Positions 13,578 to 24,427 of a DNA stretch of 64,000 nt are shown in pieces. Source of the stretch: Nemophila menziesii (Eukaryota; Streptophyta; Magnoliopsida; Boraginales; Hydrophyllaceae); NCBI GenBank assembly GCA_029959085.1, contig JARWIR010000021.1, forward strand, positions 18,997,620 through 19,061,619. Direction: 5' to 3'. Below the pieces are notes generated by a model. That model was not told the origin of the DNA, made no database searches, and was given only the letters and a program-made list of their open reading frames with translations. The position numbers were made by a program, and so were the translations under genes. The first letter of the stretch is position 1. Each line of letters begins with the position of its first letter.

Positions 13578-16500
13578 TTTTTTTTGTTAATCAACAACAT
13601 TTTGAAGATCAAACTCCAGTTTTACATACTTTCAGCTAACAAGAAAGAACAACCTATATAGCTAAAATAAAAAATTACTTTGAAATTCATTTAGTCTCTA
13701 AAGACATTACAAAATTTCCACCTTTGAACAATTCATAATGACTATCTTTTTCCTTGAATTTCTTGCATTTATCCACTTTCGTGTGAAGGAAAAACTGAAT
13801 GTTGTGTATTATTTGATCCTCATTGTATATCTTACCATTGAAGATATGAATTTTGATTGTTCCACATAATATATACATATGCAGTAAACCATATAGCATA
13901 GATAGTTTCAAGAAATCTGTCTTCAACTTTATCAAGAATGAAGCTAATTAACTCATCACAACTATCTAAGTCATGCACATCTACCTCACTGTTATTAAAA
14001 CACTTTTTGATAATCCTTCTCTTGAAAGAACATCCAAGGAGGAGATGATTCCCATCTTCCACTACATTATGACACATCTCACGTAGTGTGTTATTTTGAT
14101 TGCCTCACTCACTCATATGATTTTTAGTAGGAAATCTATTCAAGAAAACAAGACAAGCACAGAAGCATCATTTGGACATAATTTTTAATGCCAAACAATT
14201 CTTGTCCACTCCATAATCTGGCTACTAATTCTGATTTGATCTAATGTCTTTTTAAAAGTGAATTTGTTCTTGTTGCTTGCACTCTGATATACTTTATCTT
14301 GGCCTTGACTGATTTGATTAGGTAGTAATCCGCTCAAGCCTTGAAGTGTTCTTGGAAAATTCTATTCGTCTCTCACAAAGCAGCTATTAATAATCTTATT
14401 GCTCCATATATCGCTTACTTGAACTTCTCTATTTAAGAAAGTGCTAACATTACATCCTTCAATCCAAATGTCTCAAAAAAATGTGTTAGCCCCATATATT
14501 ATCTTGTGTTATATGAACTGATAAGCAAGATCTCTTGACTTTAATATCTTCTTCCAAGTCCATGCAATTTCTTGTTTGACTTCCATTCCCCATATACAAT
14601 TTCCTTGAATGATATTAGTTTGAGCCCACATACTTAGAAAATTGTTATCTTTCTTGTAAATCTTCCATAAAATACGAAGAAGACAAGCTTTATTCATGTT
14701 CTCCCATTTCAGGATATTAAGCCCACCCTCGGCTTTAGGCTTACAAACATTCAACCATGACACTTTTCCTCGTCTAGCTCCCTCCATGGTATCTTTCCAC
14801 AAGAATCTAGATAGTAGTTGATTGAGTTTATATATGATATGTTTAGGTAGCATAAATACTCTATGAGAATAGAGTATTTTGCTAATTAAATCCACCATAA
14901 TCAGCTCAAGCCTACATGCATATGTTAATAATTTAAGTCTCTAACGATTGCTAGCTTCACTAACCTTGTCAACAAGTTTGTTAGAATCCTCAATACTAAG
15001 CTTCTTGGAGCTTAAAGGGGCTCCAAGATACCTAATATAAGAGTCCCTTCATTGATGTTTAAGATAGTAAAAATTTCATGTTTTATCTGAGATGTGCTTC
15101 CCCCAAAGTACAACTGACTTTTGTTGTTATTTATTCTAAAACCCGATAATCTTGAGAACACATCTAGTCCATCATTAATGATTTTAGTAGAGTAGTGGCT
15201 TATGAGAATATCAAGAAATCATCTGCAAAAATGATGTGAATTAGATCCCTCTTTGCATATTTGGATTATTAGAAAAAACATTATTTCCACCTATATTTAG
15301 AAAAAGGGAAATAAAAATTTGCAAACAAATAACAAAGAGATAAAGGGACAAGAGGTCCACTTGTCTCAACCCTCTATTCCCTTTAAAATATTCCACCATC
15401 TCACAATTGACCCCTATAGAATATGTAGGGGTGCTTAGACAAATCATAATCCAGTAGATCATATTGCTATAAAAGTTAAGAGCCTCAAAAGTGTTGAAAA
15501 TAAAGCTCCAATTTATGGTGTCATAGAAATTTTGAAGATCAAAATTATTGTGAATATAGGTGTGATATTATCTTTATCATAGTTGTGTATAATCTCCTAA
15601 GTCACAAGAATGTTATCACATATGTACCTATCTCTAACATATGCCGCCTGATTATTTGTGATAATAGAATCAAGGATTTTCTTAACTATGTCAACAATTA
15701 ATCTTGAAATAGTTTTATAAGTGGTGTTAACACAAGATATAGGGAGAGATTGTCTTACATTTGAGGATGTGCTCACCTTTAAAATCAATTTTATATTGGT
15801 AGAATTAATTCCCTGCAACATGGTCTTAATATCATTACAAAAGTCATCACCAACAATATGACAGGTTTCCTTATAGAAATTAGATATAAGACATTCGAGA
15901 CAGGGCATTTGTTTTCATTAATATAAAATAAATCCTTTCTTCTCTCTTCATCTGTCGCAGGTTGATTGAGCATGTTTATTTGATCCCGGGTAAGAGTGAT
16001 TCCAAGTAGCTCCTTGCAAACATTTATAGAAGAATTGTCCTCATCAATATATTCAGGTCCAATGAGGTTCTTATATAAATTTATAATTTTATTCTTTATT
16101 TGATCAAGTTTTGAGAGAATAATTTCATTGTCATCAACTAGTCTACTTACTTTTTTCTTACTTGTCTACCATTAATAATTTTGTAATAGTATGAAATACT
16201 TCAATCACTGTCAACTGTCCATGTTGCCCTTGGTTTTTGTCTTAATATCTCATGCTCATGAAGTACATATATCTCAAGATCTTTAAGTATTACTTTCACT
16301 TCAACTATAATTACCTCTATTGGGTCTCCATTCATTATCAAAATTTTGTATTTCTTCTTATTTGATTCTCATATTCTGAATGTGAGGAGAATCTTTCTTA
16401 AAGTATTTGAGGTTATAAAATCTTAATGTTCTTTTAAGCTCTTTTTGTTTAGAATAAAGCTTATACATGTATGATCCTTGAACTTCAGTTTTCCAGGCAT

Positions 16501-17465
16501 CACTTACTACTTTTTAAAACTTCTCATGTTTGGACCAAATGTTAAAGTACTTCAATAAGCTATGAACTCTTTTTACTTGATATCCAATAGTTACTAGGAG
16601 AGCACAATGAACATGGGTTGATGGAGCTAGGCATAGAACATTAAAATGAATCATATCAAAACATGTAGCATTGATGAACAATCTATCTATCCTGCTGGCT
16701 CTGAGTTGAATAACAATTCTATTGTTTCATGTATAGAAGTTCCCACATGTTTGATGTTCCAGCATCAACAATACATTCTATAAATTGTTTAGCAGATTCA
16801 GTAAGTTCATCGCAATATAACTTATCTTCAATTCTCAGTATTTCATTGAAGTGTCAAATAAAAAAAAAACAATTCACTTTTATATGTGTTCCTCCATCTT
16901 ATAATATCATTCCAATGGATAATTCGTTGTCTATCATCATATCTTGCATAAGTAACACACAAGAAAATATGAGAATTATCACTACCATTAGTAATTTCTA
17001 CCATGATAGCAAGGAAAGTTTCTTCAATAACTCTTATGTGTATATTTTTGTCCTTCCAAATGATCCAAACTCTTCCACTAGGATCCTTACCATAGTTGTG
17101 AATAATATTAGAAATATGGAATTGTCTTTCATTATTCCCAGCACATTATGAATGTTGACTTTAGTTTCCAAAAGTCACATAATTAGTACCCTAACATTTC
17201 ATGATCCAATGATCATGGATCAGGGGGTTTATATTCTTCCTTTCCAGCACTTTGTATGATGTCCAAAACAACTTCATCCAATACTGATAAGGGGCTGTTT
17301 AAGACATCGAGGGAATTATTCTCTTGAGCAGGATAATTGTAAGTACTACTAATTGGTTGATTATGTATTTTAGATCTTCTTGTAACAAATTTCTATGCCT
17401 CTTACTCATTATCATTGACTTCAGTAGCTTGCTTACTTTTTCTTTGGTAAACAACACTGATATTA
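13578..17465 (-). mobile_element. near full-length degenerate L1-type LINE
   Basis: Minus-strand order: a short ORF1 end, then an endonuclease from about 17215 (LLETKVN, then GRVWIIW and YARYDDRQR), a linker (GRQVRKKKVSRLVDDNE near 16150), and RT. RT pieces include SFF/NFYKETCHIVGDDFCNDIK, LPISCVNTTYKTISRLI and NNQAAYVRDRYICDNILV (15908-15597), GNRGLRQVDLLSLYLF (about 15370), and the RT C-terminal block KVSWLNVCKPKAEGGLNI (14898-14509). A zinc-binding domain (HNVVEDGNHLLLGC) and tail end near 13690. The RT active-site segment is in a frame-broken region. The 3' end is TTAAC followed by A8 at 13585-13578. Many frameshifts make it inactive. It would have encoded the endonuclease and reverse transcriptase for target-primed insertion. 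Confidence 0.8.
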
Positions 17466-17477
17466 CTACTTAAAACA

Positions 17478-18816
17478 GTGCTTGTTAGTAAAGTGTTATA
17501 TTGGTGTAGAGTATTCATGCTTCCTAAGAATGTATTGTATAAAATTGGTCAAAAAATGGCTAGTTTTCTTTGGAAGGGTACAACAGATAATGCTTTAAGT
17601 GCAAAAGTATCTTGGCAGAGAGTGAGTAATGCCAAATCTGAAGGGGGACTTGGAATACCAAATTTAGAGAATCTGAATAAGGATTGTTTACTTCATACTT
17701 TCTAGAGAAGTTATCAGAGGAGTGATTCACTGATCAGTGTGTAGGCCCATACCAATTTTTATAGTGGTCAGTGTATATGGGGTATGAATGTGAAACATGA
17801 ATATACTTGGAGATGGAAAAAGCTCTTCAAGCTGAGGGATATTGCTTACAAGTTTATATGCCATGAAGTTTAAGGTGTTAAACATACTTACCTGTTTTGG
17901 AATAAGTGGATTAAAAGGGAAAATGTAACAGCTACTTTGAATTGAGAAATTGAAGAGAGCTCAATATGGAAAAATAAGACAGTTGAGAGCTTTCATAGCA
18001 GAGAAGGTGACATTTACCTCCTACTTTGAGGGGTATTATTAGTGTGCTACCTCAGTTGAGGAAGTGGAATAATAGAATGTATTGGAAAGCTAGTAATAAG
18101 AAAGGATTTTAACTTAAAAGGACTTTATATGAATTGGATGATCATGGAGCTGTCTTAGAATGGTCAAGGTTAGTTTGGCATAAAATTAATATACCTAAAT
18201 GCTCCTTTTGTGCTTGGTTGACTTGACTTGATAGGGTCCCAACTAAGGTGCATATGATTGGGTGGGGTATACAAAGCAATGGGTTGTGTGAGTTCTATCA
18301 GAATATGGCAGAGGATAGAGATCATCTTTTTGTTAATTGCCCCTTCTCAAGAAGTATTCTTAATAAATGTGTGAGGTAATGTGGGAGTGTGTTGGTAAAT
18401 TGTGCTAGCTCGGTTGAGCTCTTTAATTTCTTGCTTGAAGAATCTAAGAATAATTTTTTGGAAACTGTATATTCATTGTGGTTTACTTCATATATATATA
18501 TATATATATATATAAGTTGGAGAAACAGGAATGCGTTTGTACATAATGGGAGGAGACTAATTGAAGAGGATATAATGCCTGAGATACAATATTTCATGTT
18601 TGTCAAAACGGTGGGTAAAGAAAGATTCAAGGAGAAGCAGGGAAGAAGGATTATTGCTTACAATTGGAAGCTTAAGGATGTATTTAAAAGTTAATCTAGT
18701 TTGGTTGTAATGTGTGTTTTTGTAATAGATTACATGTTTGTTTGTCTATTTTCATTTTGTCCTGTTGATTGGGGCATAAGGTTGTAAAGAAATCTAAGAC
18801 AAGTTTCTTAACAAAA
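17478..18816 (+). mobile_element. 5'-truncated LINE, same family, opposite strand
   Basis: The plus strand starts inside the RT C-terminal block (RVFMLPKNVLYKIGQKMASF, then AKVSWQRVSNAKSEGGLGIP). It continues with QCIWGMNVKHEYTW, the zinc-binding domain (AEDRDHLFVNCPFSRSIL at about 18308-18361) and the tail domain (FLETVYSLWFTSY ... SWRNRNAFVHNG, ending at 18694). These align block for block with the minus-strand LINE at 13578-17465. The 3' end TTAACAAAATGTC (about 18809) also matches that element's TTAACAAAAAAAATGTC. It is 5' truncated, as expected of incomplete reverse transcription, and abuts the 5' side of the other LINE head-to-head. Several frameshifts make it inactive. Confidence 0.8.
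18490..18514. repeat. (TA)n expansion inside LINE coding sequence
   Basis: A 25-base TA run adds several Tyr-Ile codons between FTSY and SWRNRN. The related minus-strand LINE has only FTAYVYIMWNN here, so the run expanded in this copy after insertion. The frame happens to stay open. Confidence 0.85.
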
Positions 18817-18897
18817 TGTCAATTGATAAACATATAACACTAATATTATTTTGTTTATATTTTTAGTATTTAAGTTATTATTTGGAAACCACTGTGT

Positions 18898-18960
18898 CTT
18901 TTCTTTCTTTTCTTTCTTTTCTTTCTTTTCTTTCTTTTCTTTCTTTTCTTTCTTTTCTTT
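18898..18960. repeat. (CTTTCTTTT)n microsatellite
   Basis: About seven perfect copies of the 9-base unit CTTTCTTTT. A 9-base unit keeps every frame open (Phe-Phe-Ser on the plus strand), so the open frame through it has no coding meaning. Confidence 0.9.
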
Positions 18961-19537
18961 GCACATAGTATGGTTGAAGCTCTTACATCTAGGACATGGA
19001 CTGGGATTTCATTCATATACCTTATTTGTCATTTAGATCAACTTCAACACATATGTGCATAACCAAGCTTTGATCTAAACTCGGTTATAAAGTCCATTTG
19101 AATTGGACTTTCTATTCCATTCGCAATATACCATAGCCCATCTCTAGACCAAAGATTCATATTTCTTTAGTTATATTCACAAAGGCAATTTATTAACTTC
19201 TATCTTACCAAACTGTATATTATCTTCCCAATTTTAAGGAATAAGCGTTTACCTCCTATATGCCAGATCTACTTCATTGCTTTATTACAAGTTTACTTAT
19301 CTTCAAAACTAAAACAAACATTTTTTTCATTTGACTTTATGTTGACTCGACCAATAATTTGGACTTGATCTTAATAAATTTGACTTAGAAAGTAAAATGC
19401 TAAAAAGAAACTTGTTTTGGTAGAGCACTTCAATGACTTTCACATGAGTTGTATTCTCAATATAATCGAGACATCAAGGCACTTCGCAAGTTTTTCTGCT
19501 GCTATGACCAAATCCTCCTGAAATTAGAATCATATTC
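18961..19537. other. no recognisable feature
   Basis: Unique-looking AT-rich sequence. Nothing recognised. Confidence 0.35.
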
Positions 19538-20040
19538 TATAATATAGGGGAATGTAGGGTGAAATTTTACAATGTAGTGACTTATAATGCAACTTTTATA
19601 GTATATGGACTTGTAGAGTAATTTTTGCATAATTTGATGGAAAATAGTGCGACTTTTGGAAAAATTAGCGGAATATTATGCAATTTATGCATAATACAGG
19701 AACCTCTGGTGCGATTTTTGCATTATATAGGGTGATTTTTTTTGCAAATATAGGGACCTATAGTCCACTTTTTGCATAATTTGGGGGAATATAGTGCATT
19801 ATCATATTATAGGGGCCTATAGTGCAATTGTTTTATAATAAAGAGATATCAATTGCAATTTTGCATAATATATAGGGATATATTGTAAATTTTGCATAAA
19901 TAGGAATCTAAATTGAAATTTTGCAGAATATAGGATCGTGTAGCGCAATCTTTCATAGTTTGGGTACCTATAGTGCGATTTTTACATTATATTAAGCATA
20001 AAGTGTAATTTTTGCATAATATAGGAACCTATAGTGCAAA
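19538..20040. repeat. degenerate minisatellite, ~34-base unit
   Basis: About 14 diverged copies of a unit close to TATAGGGACCTATAGTGCAA followed by TTTTTGCATAA. Spacing varies from about 28 to 40 bases and no two copies are identical, so the array is old. It directly abuts the 3' side of the FPP pseudogene. Confidence 0.75.
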
Positions 20041-20084
20041 TAACTTAGAAAAAAATTGGTAGTACACACATTTTTTAATTTAAC

Positions 20085-20856
20085 TTCACCATTAGAACCA
20101 TATGATTTCTAAAGCTCTACTTCTTAAGATTTTCTCGTAAATTCCATTCCAATTCATGGTAATTAGCTTCCATTTCAGCCAAGAAATTCTTTTTTTATCC
20201 ACATTGTGTTGTTAAAGACTCAATATTACCTTATGTAGATACTGCTTTTTTTCCATATGAATAAGTTGAAGCTCAAGAGACTATTTAGTCTCGGTTACAA
20301 AAAAAATGACTCCTTATTCAACTCTTCCAACTTAATATACGCGTCTTCTAATTGACCTGCGATATTTTAAGCAGATCTTGAATCTTATTCAACATAATTT
20401 GAAGCTTGATTGTATCCTTTTCTGGTTTTACTATGTTCTCTTCTAGCTCAGCCATGGGTTTCCATCTCAGCCACACGATTTGTAATATCTTCTAGCTCAG
20501 AAGGAATTTTAGTCTTAGTATCATGTAATGAAGCAATTCTTTCCATATGAATAAAATCATCTATCATATGACTTTTGAATAGAGCTAATTGTATAATTTT
20601 CTTGCGATAATCTTTTCATTTTTAAATGATGATACTCAAGTTAAATTTTGTAACCTTTTAAGCTTCAAATTTTCCTCCTCTAGTAACTCAATATTAAATT
20701 CAAATTCAATAATTTTTGCCAGATCAGCGTCGTGAATTATTTGTTCATGCTCATCGTTATCTTGTTTAAGTTAGTAAACACATTATTTCGAATCACTATC
20801 GAGATGACTCACTCAAACTTTTAAAGTTGCTGCTTCATTTTCTGCCTTTTCCCAAC
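20085..20856 (-). pseudogene. filament-like plant protein (FPP) pseudogene fragment
   Basis: On the minus strand, behind a splice acceptor-like CTAG at 20860-20857, the sequence reads WEKAENEAATLK, SHLDSDSK.CVY.LKQDND and HEQIIHDADLAKIIEFE. Near 20580-20530 is MIDDFIHMERIASLHDTKTK, then SELEDITNRVAEMETHG.AE and LEENIVKPEKDTIKLQIML, and later a frame-shifted QLEDAYIKLEELNKES and AEMEANYHELEWNLRENLKK. These match, in order, conserved blocks of FPP proteins (DUF869): WEKAENEA, SHLD..LKEC..QL, DDFLEMERLA.LPDT, AELEEKL.K.EAEK.EL. FPPs are long coiled-coil proteins related to MAR-binding filament proteins and interact with nuclear-envelope WPP-domain proteins. Stops, frameshifts and missing segments show it is dead. 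The retained acceptor suggests an unprocessed fragment rather than a retrocopy. Confidence 0.75.
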
Positions 20857-21981
20857 CTAGTATAACAAAATATTAACATCAAACTCAAATATAGGGTCTT
20901 TAGAACAAAACATACTCAAGGTGAGGAGGAAAAGGTAATTTACGCTAAGTCTATTAGAAATGAGTTCATTTTTGTAGAAGATGAAGTTACTATTGGCCCT
21001 TCCATCTTATTAATGGAAAGTATTGGGTCTTTAGATAAAGTGTAAGATTTTTTATGGGGTTCACTCTGTTGAGGTTTATTAAAAAATCATTTCCTTTGTT
21101 AGCTCTCTCCACTGATTAGACTTTCCCTAAAAACTATAACCTGATAAAACCATGATGTGATTAACTGTGAGAGGTTCAAGAGTAAATTTCGTGTTCCATA
21201 GATCTTATACATAGGTTTTAAAATAAGAATTAGACATATAATATGAAGGTTCTTATTAAATAAAAAGGAAAAATTACACATTCATTTGTCATTGTGCTTG
21301 ATATGCCAACCTGAATTCTAAAATCCAATTACACATCCGTTGCAAATTGTAATTAACATACAACATATCATTCAATATTTTTTGTGCTGCATGATTCTTC
21401 CTTTGATTATGAATCTGATCATATACAATCCAATTACGCTCAAACCCAATAGATGAGCGAGATTGACTCAGTATTCACACTGTTGTTCTTTGCAACTCCA
21501 AACAAAGATTTCCACCACACAACTTCACAACAAAACTTCATGTTAGTACAATTGCTCATACACTAAGTATTCACATATAGTGCTTAATTATATACCGTAC
21601 ATGAATTTGGATCATTCTGATGGCTGAAGTGTAATGTGATGTATTCCAAAGTATAAGGGCGACAGATGGTAGCCTGTACAGAGGCAAAGGTATTGAGGCT
21701 GGTGGTTTTGATGGTACCAAACATACCTGAATTGGTAGGCCAAGGTGAGGAGGTGAGGCGCTAAGGAGGTAAGGAGGTGAGCGGTGAGGCGGTGGTGTTG
21801 CCGGTGATACAGTGGTTTTGCCAGTATAATGGTGGTGAAGCTAAGTGGGAAGGACAGTTTGTATTTTCTGTGAATTAGGTTAGAACACATAGGTATGTAA
21901 ATGTGAATTAGGTGAGTATGAGTTAATGGAGTTTGTTTATTTCATTGAAAATGGATTTTTTTATCAACAAATCATAACTAT
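20857..21981. other. left flank of the CACTA element
   Basis: No gene is recognised. About 21680-21850 is a GGTGAGG-rich stretch whose minus strand (CACCTCCTCACC type) resembles the 5' leader of the LINE at 32-36.3 kb, so it could be another LINE leader; this is weak. Reading the minus strand from 21981, TTGTTGAT followed by A7 (21970-21956) may be the poly-A tail of the LINE into which the CACTA element inserted. Confidence 0.35.
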
Positions 21982-22012
21982 CACTACACCGCGTCAAGCT
22001 ACTAGCGACTAC
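21979..22012 (+). repeat. left TIR with TAT target duplication
   Basis: TAT, then CACTACACCGCGTCAAG, then CTACTAGCGACTAC leading into the subterminal cluster. It pairs with the right end at 31939-31972. The two TIRs are imperfect (a T for A, an extra C and a few changes), as is common in this superfamily. Confidence 0.93.
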
Positions 22013-22330
22013 ATGAGTAGTCGCTAGAAGTTTAAAAAGTAGTCGCTAGAAGTTAGTTCATGGTTCTAGCGACTACAAGTAGTCGCTAGAAATTAGTCGC
22101 GATAAAATTGTCGTTAGAAGCTAAACCTTACGACTACTGGGCAATAAGTAGTCGTTAGAACTTGGGTTGGTATTAACGACTACAATGTAGTCGCTAGATT
22201 ACGCAACTCTTAGCGACTACTTTGTAGTCGAGAAACGTGAACAACATCAACGACTACAAAGTAGTCGTTAATTTCTAGAGATATTGCGACTACATTTTGT
22301 AGTCAATGTCGACTACTATGTAGTCGGTAA
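21999..22330. repeat. left subterminal repeat cluster
   Basis: At least ten copies of TAGCGACTACA or its complement TGTAGTCGCTA (with variants such as GTAGTCGTTA) lie in both orientations, often as inverted pairs a few bases apart, for example 22003-22026. In En/Spm such short motifs are the binding sites of the regulatory transposon protein and are needed for excision. By position I infer the same role here. Confidence 0.85.
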
Positions 22331-22517
22331 TAATAATTTTTTATTTTTAAAAAAATAAAAAAACACAATTTTCGAATTTTTTTTAATTGCATTTCTGTAA
22401 TTAAAAATAATTCGAAAATCATATTTTTTTATTTTTTTTAAAAATAAAAAATATAAAAATAATAATAAAATTAAGAATTCTAAATAATTAATTAAAATAT
22501 TAAATTAAACCAAATTC

Positions 22518-22595
22518 AAACCCGGTCAAGCCAGGTCAAAGTCAAACCCGGTCAAGCCAGGTCAAAGTCAAACCTGGTCAAGCCAGGTAAAAGTC
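22518..22595. repeat. 26-bp tandem repeat, three copies
   Basis: Three head-to-tail copies of a 26-base unit beginning AAACCCGGTCAAGCCAGG, with one to two differences each. It lies just beyond the stop codon of the TNP1-like gene. Each unit carries GGTCAA twice, i.e. two TTGACC W-box cores on the minus strand. Confidence 0.85.
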
Positions 22596-22689
22596 ACCAA
22601 ACATAAAACCATTACATAAGTCTTAGTACAAACCAAAAAAAATAAAGTCTTAATCCGAAAAGTCTTAAAATAAAATAAATAAAACATCA

Positions 22690-24427
22690 CTAAAATCCTT
22701 GCCGTATATAAATGTCTTTCTCATTCCCGAGCACGTCATCATCTTCATCCAAATCAATATCCATCTCAACATCTTCACCACTACTACTACTATCATCATC
22801 TGAGTCATCGCCAGGAGGAGTGGGGCCCGCATTCATAGGCTGGAAGGGGGCCTCGCCTTTATCCGCCCTCAACTGATTAACGTATGCGATGGCATCATTC
22901 ACAGTAGCCATCGAAAAAGGTGCAGGCGCGGTGCTAGTAGAATCTTCAGGGCGGGGGAATGGGAGAAGACCGCTGGACACTCGGAGCTCGTTAATAGCCG
23001 CCATCATCTCCTCGTGTTGCTTGTTCCGGGCTGGAGTAGTCTTAGCCTTGTTCTTCGATTTTCCCGGACGGCCAATGCCCGGAATAAAGCTCCTCTTCGG
23101 TGACCCAACCTCCTTCTCGGTCCTCCTCACGTAATCGTATTGCTCCTTTTGACTCAATCCTCCCCAATCGCCTGACTCTGATTGACTTTGAGTCACCTTT
23201 TCCTTCATCGCGTCCTTGAGCAATTTCTGTTACATAAAAAACAATATATCAATTAAAATTTATAATAAATGAAAAAATTAATTAAAACAATATAATATAG
23301 AAAAACTTGCATCGGCTCTTTCGTACCCCACGGACCTCCACTCTTTCGTCTTCTTTGTCTTCCCCACCACCTCGTAAAAAGCACCCATACGCGGAATCGG
23401 GATGTCTTGTTGGGTAGACTCATCCCTTATCACCAGATTCCCTCCCGGGATTAATTCTTCACCCTGTTTCAAGAAAATAAAGAATATTCAAAATAAATTA
23501 TAAATTAATTAAAAAAAATTTACTTAAATAAAAAATTACCTCGTATAGCATATCCCGAGTTCGGGAATACCTCCTCGACCCCGCTCCACTCTTGTTTTTC
23601 TGCTTTTCTCGATTCTTTTGATTTTCTTTTGCTTGATTCTGAAAAAATATAAAATTCATTTATTAATAAAAATAATTATAATTTTAAATATATACGAAAA
23701 TTAAAATTAATCAAAAATTCACCTTAGCTTTTCTCGAGCCCCAATACTCGCAGCACAAAGCCCACGCCTCATCTGACATCCAATCCGGCTTCAAACCCTT
23801 TCTCCAATAATGCTTCTTCACGTAATGTTTGTAATCCTTATATCTCATCCCCATTGTGTCGTCCAAATTCCCAAAAATCTTGTTCCAATCTTTCCTCTTT
23901 CTCCAATCATTTATGTTAAAATATTTCTGTAAAAAAAATACATTAGTTAAATTTAAATAAGAATAATAAATTAAGTTAAAAAAATTTTAACAATTAAATT
24001 AAATACCGATAATCTCTTAATAACAGCGTTTTTGTCCGCCTCCGGCACTTTTTTCCAAGACGGGTGATAGAGCGGAATCCTCTCTCGTACTGCGATTCCA
24101 ATAACTTGAGCAACGTGGTGCCCGTACTTGCATGTCGGACTCCACGTGTCGTCTAACGCGCAAAAGTTGACCGGCAAAGGCCACCCAACTTCCTTAAGTG
24201 CCTTCATCGCAGTCTTTAAGGCACCTCCACCCCTTGTTCTCCGTCTAGGGGGATCTGTTTTAACATTACATTAACTATTAGTGACTTTATTTTTTAACAA
24301 AGGATTGACTTGAATTTGTTTTTTTACCAGGCTGGTTTGCACAATCGGCTAGGTTTCGGTTCGGATTCTCGTTTGGGTCCCTCCCACCACCAGCCCCTCC
24401 GTGCTGTCGAGTCATGACATTGGCCAT
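22690..24427 (-). CDS. CACTA TNP1-like protein (Transposase_24 family)
   Basis: A six-exon gene can be followed without a stop: 24427-24328, 24254-24007, 23926-23723, 23638-23540, 23463-23311 and 23226-22690. Introns are AT-rich with GT-AG borders except the last, which has a GC donor (GAT/GCAAGT). About 446 codons result. Exons 2-4 hold the Transposase_24 domain: CALDDTWSPTCKYGHHVAQV near the start, WNKIFGNLDDTMGMRYKDYK, DWMSDEAWALCCEYW and KSGAGSRRYSRT, equivalent to the family's H.GGSKS-type end. The last exon has a basic KSKNKAKT stretch and a Ser/Asp/Glu-rich acidic tail. In CACTA elements this second product is thought to bind subterminal repeats and assist tnp2. The start follows a 5' UTR intron ending TTGCTAG just before ATG. 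It looks intact. Confidence 0.85.

Noticed and set aside
16729..17151. Plus-strand frame of 140 codons
   Set aside because: Antisense of the LINE endonuclease; the minus strand gives the recognisable motifs.
18851..19036. Phe-Phe-Ser repeat protein
   Set aside because: It is the reading of a 9-bp microsatellite, which cannot acquire stops by slippage.
22889..23134. Plus-strand frame of 81 codons
   Set aside because: Antisense shadow of the last exon of the TNP1-like gene.
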